Source: Ectocarpus siliculosus (Eukaryota; Sar; Phaeophyceae; Ectocarpales; Ectocarpaceae). Taken from it: a stretch of DNA of 21,462 bases. The DNA is taken from NCBI GenBank assembly GCA_000310025.1, contig FN648767.1, positions 1 through 21,462 of the forward strand, read 5' to 3'. The notes below the pieces were generated by a model. That model was not told where the DNA came from, searched no databases, and saw only the letters and a program-made list of their open reading frames with translations. Every line of letters begins with the position of its first letter. Within the stretch, counting starts at the first letter, position 1. Shown here in pieces: positions 11,360 through 18,700 of the stretch. A program made the translations under genes and the position numbers.

Positions 11360-12784
11360 CGTCAGTAGCAGCAGTGTCCGCGGCGTCAGAGCTCTTCTCT
11401 CCTCCCGCCTCCTCGGCCGAACCTTGTTCTTCCTCCTCTTCCACCGCATCACTACTCTCCCCTTCCAATGCCGCCTTCCCTCCCCCGTCTACCCTCGCCT
11501 CCGCGAGCTTCATCACGAACTCCGACTTCTCCAACAGGCCCACGTAGCCCACGCCCAGGGCGTCCAGCTCCGCCTTTATCTGCCCCGCGGTCATGCGAGC
11601 CTCCCTGATCTTGGCCGCCTGCGCGTCCACGCCGCCGCCCCCCCCAGAGGCTTGCTCCTCGGCGTCATCGTCATCACCAGCAGCAGGAGCGGCGTCGGTC
11701 TCAGAGCCTGCGTCGTCCTCAGAAGGCGGGTCCGTTGCGTCGCCGCCATTGACTTCGTCGACTTGAGGAGGCGTGGCGGCGGCGGCGGCGTCGCCCTCGG
11801 GAGCTGGCGTCGCGGCTTCGGTGGTCTCCGGAGCAGGAGTCCCGGGCTCCGTCGGCGTGTCTGCCGTCTCGTCCGCCGGCGGTGGGGCGGTGTCTTGAGC
11901 TACCGCCGCGGTCTCGGCCGTGTCCGGTGAAGGGGTCTCGGACGCCCGTGCGCTTGCCTCATCCTGGGCCGACAAATGAGTAATAGTGGTTTGTCATTGC
12001 GTTAGTTGCCATTGGGTTGGTTGACGTGGTGGAAGGATAAGGTTGTGTCAACATGTGTGTAGAAACCACCCGCCGCGAATGGAAATTGGAGCAGGAAGCA
12101 GAGGTCGCGCGCGGGGAAGCCAGTGGATCGCGCGGACTTCGAGATGGGTGCGCCACACGTCCCGTGCAGTCCCATATATTTTTTTCTTCTCACACGCCAC
12201 CTCTCTCTCGTCCACAGCAGTATACGCGTGGCGTAGCACAAAGTAGTGCAAACGCTCCACTCCACGTGCTCCAAATCGATCAGTTACCCAAAGCACTCAC
12301 CGTTTCCGAAGGAGTCGGCGGCGGCGCTTCCTTGTCCTCAGGGGGTGGTGAGACTACTTCCTCAACCTCATCCTCCTTCTCCTCTGCGGCATTCGGTGCT
12401 CCGGACGGGTCCATGGAAACCTCCTCTCCCGCCACCTCTCCCCCCTTCTCCTCTTCCTTCTCCCCCTCTGCGCTCGGCTCCGGAGTCTCCTCTTCCTGGC
12501 CAGCTGGCTCCTCTTGTTCGACATCATCAGAAGCAGCAGCAGCAGCAGCAGCAGCAGCAGGGGCCGCCGCCGCGGCAGCAGCTGTATCCTTTTCTGTTTG
12601 GGCAGCCTCTGCTTCGGCGGCTGCCTTCGTTTCGGCTTCGGCCATCTCGGCGAGAGCTTTCTGCTTCTCCTCTTCGACGCGCACCGCCTGGCACACCGGC
12701 GGGGGCGTTGACAACAGGAACAAACAGGGAACACAGATGAATGAGATGAATGAGATGAACGAGTATCTCATACCGAAGAGCACG

Positions 12785-12854
<70 letters not shown>

Positions 12855-15472
12855 CACAGACAGACAGAGACAGAGACAGAGAGGGCAAATAGGCAAAGGC
12901 GTGACGAATACCAAGGCGTTTCGCGTCTCAGTCGCATAAACCAAACACCAATACTGCTGCTGTCTCTTGTGCTGCCCCTCCGCGCAGAACCTTTCTGTAT
13001 TCAAGGTGCCCTCTCTCTTCCACAACACCACAAGAACCAACAACAACTTACGCATAACGCCTGGGTGTATTACTCCAGCCGGACGTTATCACAACATGTA
13101 CACTGCACGCAGCAGGGGGGCTTGGCTATTACACCACTGTACCTCTTCCTCCTCGGCCTTCATCTTGGCGGCCGCCTGTTCAGCGGCAAGTTCGGCCTCC
13201 GTGTCTGCCTGATGAGATACAACACACACACGCGCACACGCACACACACGCAACGCGAGCCAAGTCAGCGCGAGACTCAGCGGCGACAAGAATCGCGGGA
13301 TTTGTGCATTACCGCTAAATTTGGGAATTGAAGATAAAAAAAAAGTGAGCAATCACCCTCACCGTATGTTACTTGTGTTCGCGATAGATGAAGGGTACGT
13401 GGAGGGTGCAATCGCAAGGGTTGCCGTTTCAACGCCCATCAACAACATTTTGGCGAATCCTCCGAACGTGTTTGATACCGGGTATGCACGTATGTGTACC
13501 TGGGCCTGGGCTTCGGCAGCTATCCTGGCGGCCTCCTCCTTCTCTTGTTCGATGCGCAGCGCCTGATTGCGACGAACACCAACACGAGACACACCCATAC
13601 ACGAACACGCCGAGAAGAACAAGCGGTGTTGGTTCTTGATGGCGGCAGTGCCGGTGTACAACACGCTGTCAAAAAACAACAGCAAACAACGTGCTACCAG
13701 GCGGTCAATTTGTACACAATTCGAACACGCGAGCAGCGAACTAGCCCACCTCTTCGCGCTCGGCGGCGGCTTGGGCGGCCGCCGCCTCCGCCTCCAGCTT
13801 CTCCTTCAGCTCAGCAGCAGCCTTCTCCTCCTCGGCGGCGACCCTGGCGGCTGCTTCCTCCTCCGCCTCCTGGCGAGCCTTAAGCTCTTCCGCCTCTCGT
13901 CTCGCCTCTTCTTCGGCCCTTGCCTGTTCGGCTTGAGCCTCGGTGGCTCTCGCCGCGGCGGCGGCGGCTTTTGCGTCCTCTTCGAGCCTCGCCTTCGCCT
14001 CGGCCACAGCGTCGTCGGCCGCGGGCATGGACTCTCCGGCCTCCGTCGCAGACGGCGGTTGTCCGGCCTCCGGGCCGTCGGCCGCAGCCGCGGCCGCGTC
14101 GGTGTCGACCTCACCGCTCGCTGACGATGCCTCCCCGGCGGCACCATCGCCTGTTTCTGCTGGCCCTGTCTGCCCACCGCCTCCGCCACCACCGGAAACC
14201 CGAGCCTCTGCCAGCGCAAGCACGTACTCCGCCTTCTCCAGCAGGCCCACGTAGCTGACCCCTAGCGCGTCGAGCTCCACCTTGATCTGGCCGGCGGTCA
14301 TTCGCGCCTCCCGTATGCTGTCAATTTCCCGTTGGAGGGCGTCCGGGCCCCCTCCCCCCGCCGCTTCCTTGCCGTCGTTGCCGTCACCGCTGGACGAGGA
14401 GGAGAGTCTGATGACCGGCGGCCTCACGATCGGCGATCGCGCCCAGCCGACGCCGGCGGTGCGCACCCTGGGAGTGGAGTTGAGAGGGGATTGAAAAAAG
14501 TTGGCACGTGCGTATTAAACAAAACGTGAGTACATACACAAACATACACACACGAGTGATGGGGGTGTTTGCTGGCATGGAGAATGCCGCCCCGTGGACA
14601 ACTCTCTTAGCATCCTCACGGTGGCCTCACGGAAGCATAGGGTGCACGGACAGAGTCGTGGGAATCTACTGTACATGAACGACAGCTGTTTGAGTCTAAA
14701 ACTGCTATGGACACAGCAGTCGTCCTGCTTTGTTCACGAGGTCATTCACTTTTGGCATTGGTTAGCGCACGAGAGAATGAGAGAAGTCTACCAAGTGCTA
14801 CTTGTCGTCTTTAGGTTGCGTTCAAACGAGCGGCCAGAAAGGAAGGGACCGAGCCAGAGCGAGACCGACTCTCTGCTCGCACCTCGACTGCACGGGAACA
14901 CCGCCGCGTGTCTTTCTGTGCTGTAGTCTAGGGCAAGAACATGTGTCGGCGTTTTTTTTCACATATGCACCGCCATGGGGCGGGCCTGACCCCGCTGCAC
15001 ATGGCGTCAGTCACTACTGCTCTTTGGTCTGGTGCGTCGTGATGAGGGTTGTGGCTCTCTGTGCTGTAAATCTACATACGCATATGCGCACACATGTACG
15101 CAGGGGCAGATAAGATCATCATGTGTGTTCGTGGTTGATCCGCGTTGTCAAATGTTTGTTCTAGAAAGGACGTGGGGCGCGACTGAGAACAGCGGTGCAG
15201 CAGAGCAGCATCACACACGAACGACGTGGGACAAGACAAATCTCGCGCAACCAAACATGCACACAACATGCACGCCTGAATACAGCCACAAGATCGCACA
15301 CTCTGGGCGTTTACCTGCTCTGGTCGGCGGGCTGAACGAACGTCGTGCCGCCGGCAAGGCTGCGCAGTTGAAGTCGTGTCTTGGTCTTGACAGGAGTCAC
15401 GAACGCGAAGGAGCCCACGAGATTCCAAAGGGAGCCCACCACCGCCGCCAGCACCAGCATCCTAGCACTCAT
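8860..15472 (-). CDS. Probable plastid-targeted SAP-like/STI1-domain protein, Hip- or Tic40-like C-terminus (9 exons, ~1001 aa)
   Basis: Exons in transcript order (minus strand): 15472-15315, 14467-13750, 13562-13500, 13208-13143, 12687-12301, 11963-11127, 10572-10339, 9754-9323, 8970-8860; 3006 bases with TGA at 8862-8860. Intron 1 is phase 2 and the other seven are phase 0. Residues 1-23 are a signal peptide ending GSFA before FVTP, followed by a basic, Ser/Arg-rich stretch to about residue 80, as in bipartite plastid targeting. SAP-like motifs lie at 104-143, 583-622 and 744-784. Ala/Glu-rich coiled-coil and acidic spacers separate them. A Gly-rich segment with MPGG repeats (about 829-940) leads into an STI1 domain (942-1001). 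STI1 domains of Hip, Hop and Tic40 serve Hsp70/Hsp90/Hsp93 work, so a plastid co-chaperone role is inferred. A split into two genes at intron 7 (second ATG 9745) cannot be fully excluded. Confidence 0.72.
9323..9754 (-). other. Gly/Met-rich GGMP exon leading into STI1 domain
   Basis: Residues 822-965. After VKKMNSDPSGG come a short poly-Gln (840-844), MPGG repeats, and long Gly runs interrupted by two similar hydrophobic islands, VNINDILSGLGG and FDIGSILGAMGG. Then DMIGKMMNNPKAMEAF starts the STI1 domain. GGMP-type repeats directly before STI1 are a hallmark of Hip (ST13). The exon begins right after a TAG acceptor with GTG in phase 0, and its first ATG is codon 4, so it reads as an internal exon. 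Confidence 0.75.
10450..10572 (-). other. SAP-like motif 3 (residues 744-784), start of exon 7
   Basis: The exon opens directly with this motif: VSAMRVSAIKKELDERGVGY, then RGLFEKSEFVDLLVDAR. It keeps the Gly-Val-x-Tyr turn and the EKSEF core but is diverged elsewhere from motifs 1 and 2. The acceptor is a strong pyrimidine/CAG site and the exon is phase 0-0. Confidence 0.7.
11322..11355 (-). repeat. Triplet run coding poly-Ala in exon 6 of gene 2
   Basis: A (CAG)n-type run of about eleven units is read as GCT alanine codons on the minus strand, in the spacer between SAP-like motifs 2 and 3. A GAG/GAA-rich run nearer the exon end codes poly-Glu (around 11160-11200). Confidence 0.85.
11490..11609 (-). 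other. SAP-like motif 2 (residues 583-622)
   Basis: It begins IREARMTAGQIK as motif 1 does, continues ELDALGVGY, then EKSEFV and LAEARV. Only a handful of its 40 positions differ from motif 1, while the spacers on both sides are unrelated low-complexity acidic sequence. This implies a recent copy or strong constraint. Confidence 0.7.
12532..12560 (-). repeat. Triplet run coding poly-Ala in exon 5 of gene 2
   Basis: The plus strand reads (GCA)n. In the minus-strand gene the frame is GCT, giving about nine alanines next to further alanine codons. Length polymorphism would be in frame. Confidence 0.85.
12785..12882. repeat. GA/CAGA microsatellite in gene 2 intron 4
   Basis: A pure GA run of about 50 bases is followed by degenerate CAGA/CACA units. 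On the sense (minus) strand it is a long CT tract inside intron 4 (13142-12688), upstream of the acceptor at 12688. Confidence 0.95.
13143..13562 (-). other. Two symmetrical mini-exons (63 and 66 nt) of gene 2
   Basis: Exons 13562-13500 and 13208-13143 encode 21 and 22 residues of Ala/Glu-rich helix, each flanked by consensus splice sites and both phase 0-0. Either could be skipped without shifting the frame. The first, starting ALRIEQEKEEAAR, resembles the start of the following large exon (AVRVEEEKQKALAE), which suggests duplication. Confidence 0.75.
14197..14316 (-). other. SAP-like motif 1 (residues 104-143)
   Basis: The motif begins IREARMTAGQIK, passes through ELDALGVSY and ends in EKAEYV and LAEAR. 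The pattern is helix, Gly-Val-x-Tyr turn, Glu-Lys-x-Glu, helix, resembling SAP-like folds such as the C-terminal domain of ARMET/MANF proteins. It is nearly identical to motif 2. Its binding partner is unknown. Confidence 0.7.
15315..15472 (-). other. Bipartite plastid-targeting presequence, exon 1 of gene 2
   Basis: The chosen ATG (15472-15470) is followed by a 23-residue signal peptide with a Leu/Val/Ala core ending in GSFA. Next come Phe24 and Pro27 (FVTP), matching the heterokont ASAFAP pattern in which the residue after cleavage is aromatic, usually Phe. Residues 24-80 hold nine Lys/Arg and only one acidic residue before the Ser run at 75-79. The frame is open upstream, and another ATG at 15496 would add eight residues, but the shorter form is a better signal peptide. 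Secretion or ER residence remains possible. Confidence 0.65.
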
Positions 15473-15762
15473 GGCGGGCAGCCGCGTGTGGTCCATTTGT
15501 TTTGCCGAGAGGCGTGGTCTGCGTTTCGTGCACTGCCCTAGGATTTTAGGATGATAGGATGACACGTGTTGTCCTGAACTGCTGTGTGTCAAGGAACATG
15601 ACAACCAGCTGATGCTTTCGTCATTTCGGAGAGGTTCTAAATTCGAACCGCACATTCGGGAAATCGCTATTTGACCGCGTCTGGAAACCCGCATCTCTGC
15701 TCAGCTGTCCTCCGCCTATACGTGATGCTCGAGCTGTGTAGCCAGGGCTTCAGAACCTCGCA
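15473..15762. promoter_or_regulatory. Divergent promoter region between gene 2 and MOCOS
   Basis: Only 290 bases separate the two start codons, so both 5' UTRs and core promoters must overlap or lie here unless leader introns exist. An imperfect palindrome at 15557-15574 has GGA and TCC arms around a perfect ACACGTGT core (CACGTG, a bHLH/bZIP-type box, at 15563-15568). No TATA box is evident. Direction and use of the box are inference. Confidence 0.5.
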
Positions 15763-18700
15763 ATGCCTTCCCATGAAGGCCTAGGGGCCGGGACAAGCGA
15801 CATGTCCATGAGCGATGCCATGGGCTCGCCCCAAAAGATAGGCTTCGTCAGAAACAATCCGGAGTACGGCTACCGGTCAGTTGTCGAAGGCACTGCCGCT
15901 GCCGATGGCCTACACCGATTGCCCATAGACTCCATCCGCGAGCATGATTTTCCTAGCCTTCTACAGCCAGTAATTGACGCCACAGCGACAACGTCAACCC
16001 GTCGGCGGCGGCAGCAACACCAGCAGCAGCAGCAACAACAGGTGGACCTGGTTTACCTCGATCACGCAGGGGCGACCCTCTCCGGGGTCTCCCAGCTGAG
16101 GGAGGCTATGGAGCCCTTGCTTGCCGGGGCCGTGCACGGGAACCCGCACTCTCAGGTACGTACCTCAGACAGTTCTGGAGATTTGTAGCAGAATGTGTCC
16201 ATGGTACAGACAGGAGCCGACAGTTCTTCCACCCGCAGGAAAATGTTTGTGGCGCTCCGACATGTTGACTCAACACGAAAAGTATTTTGGTTATTTCAAG
16301 GGTTCGTACAAAACGGTCCCGCGAAAACAGAGAACTTGTAATTGACGAAATGCCCGAAGCATTGCTGTGAAGTACGCACACATGCTGATACGAAACAACG
16401 AAACATCAGAAAGTACTTGTGCCTCAAAACAGAGTACTCTCAAGTCTGCCGTAAGCTACGCCGAGGGCACAGAATCAACGAAGATGAGAGGGTCGGGCCT
16501 CTTCGTGGAAAAACTATGAATAATTTTTGACTCGCTCGTACAAAACATGACACACTTGGGGAGTGCGCGCGTACAAGGACTCCGCCCTGTTAGGCCACAA
16601 ATGCTGGGAAATCTTCTGTACAGATTGATATCACGACCTCCACCAAACCCATCCGGGATCAGAGGGCAGTCCTCCTTAACTCGTTTGGGCCTACAGGCGT
16701 ACTGACCGATCATTGATTGATCATTTGCAAATGCTGGTGTGGTGGCAAGCCGTGGAGGTAGTGTTGGAGACTGGTCCGAAAAATAAGGTTCGATACGATA
16801 CGCCGACCGTATCGAGACAAAAAACGTAAATACCGATATTTTGTTCCATGTTCTGAAAATGGCTCGATACGTATCGAGTATCGATAATCGATATCGATAC
16901 GACTGTTTTGAAGGCCGTGGGTTACAAGAGCGAGCGTTATGCAACCACACGTACCTTGTCACACCCAAACCCTATCGGAAGTACGCATCAGACGTGCGCA
17001 CATGGTCCCGCAGCATGGAAGTAGTAGTGGTGTGTTCAATATGGACATCACGAACACAACAGAGTCACACGCTGTGATGTGATGTGGCCGCGAAGCAATA
17101 CCGCTGTTCGCCATCGTGCAAGAGGCAGGGTGGTTGTGTCGCGGTGTAGTGTAGACCAGATAATTTTACGTTGTACCGCCAAGTGTTTATGTGTGCATAC
17201 ACTGTACTGTTGCGATCGAATCAGAGCAAGCTCAGTTGCCTCTGCAAGCAGGTTTTCATGGCAATGGGGAAAAAACTTGAACATTTCTTTCATATCTTAG
17301 TACTTCGAACTATGCATACATGTTGGGGCTGGACTTCAAACTGAAACGTGGGAAACGTCTGCCGCATACAATCGGCTTTTAGCAAAGGGTTGGGCAGGAA
17401 GTTTGCGAGGTCTATCGTTTTCGGGGATACGTGCTCTTCTCCTTGCGCGTTGTCTCCACTCTGAGGTGCGGCCGCTGCTTCGGCCGCTTGGCAAGCGGCA
17501 GCAACAGCGGCAGAGGGAGCTGGTTCGTAGGAAGACACGTCCACCGCAGAGGCAGCGCTATCTCCGTCTCCACTGATAATTTAGGCTATACTGAAAATAG
17601 CGTAGCTGAAGCAGCTACACGACTAATCATTTCAAGGTCTACAAGGCTACCTGCCCTACCGGCCGCAGCGTGACCACCCGTCAACCCTTCTACGACTCTG
17701 TCTGTGGCCACCACCCTGTCGCGGGCTGCTCGCATGACCTATTGGTGGAGATAGCTGTTGCGTCTACAGAACTACACTTTGCCTCCTTCTCTGCACTTCT
17801 GTCTCTTTTTTTTTCTGCGGTGGAAAAAACCAGTTGACGTCGAAACGGAGCGTAGGCCCAAAGGGGTTGTTAACCAAGCAACAACACCCGACCCCCAACG
17901 TTTTGACAGGGTCCCGTCGCAACCGTTACCGGAGAACGCATCGACGCCGCCCGCCACGCCGTCCTCCAACACTTTGGCGTGTCCCCCCAAGAGTGGAGCG
18001 TGGTGTTCACTTCGGGCGCGACCTCTGCCCTGAAGATGGTCGGCGAGCAGTTCCCTTGGCGACGACATCGAAGGGGAAGCGGAAGGGGGGGGTCCCGTTT
18101 CGTCCACGCGCGGAGGAGCCACAGCTCGGTTCTCGGCATCCGTGAGTACGCCCGCGCCGCTGGTGCCGGCGTTCAATGCATGGACTTGGAACTCGGCGTG
18201 GACGGCGTTGTTGGTAGTAGGGGCAGAGGCTGCTACGTCTCGTCGACGTATGCTGAGGACGACCGGGCGGGAGGGCAGGTAGCACGGGGGAGGTGGGAGG
18301 GGGAAGTGCGGGACGAGAAGGGGGTACCGACGGAGAGAGACACATACTGGTGCGATAGTGGTGGTTGCAGCTGTGGCGAAGCTAGCGGCGGGGGTACCCG
18401 CTCAGGAAGACCGATCAACACCAGCGCCAGCACGGCTGTTGGCATCTCTACCTCTGGTTCGAATGGCGACGACAACCACACGGTGAACAACGGAGGAACT
18501 AGTGGCGGTAGTAGATATGGCGGCGGTGATACCAGCAGCGACAGCGACAGTGGCAACACCGACGCTGAGAATGACGAAGACGACGGGCGGGTCGTGCACT
18601 CCCTGTTTGCTTTTCCCGCAGAGTGTAACGCCACGGGCTTACGTGCCGACCTGGGCATCGCCGGGCGCGTGAAGCAAGGGGCCCTCTCTACGCCCGGACA

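Noticed and set aside
11100-11930. 276-codon plus-strand open frame, Leu/Arg/Ser-rich
   Set aside because: It is the complement of gene 2 exon 6; repeats keep several frames open.
12053-12892. Plus-strand open frames across gene 2 exon 5 and the GA repeat
   Set aside because: They are driven by the microsatellite and by the complement of Ala/Glu codons.
16456-16968. 170-codon minus-strand frame in MOCOS intron 1
   Set aside because: No recognisable motif or coding composition; it runs through the palindrome cluster.
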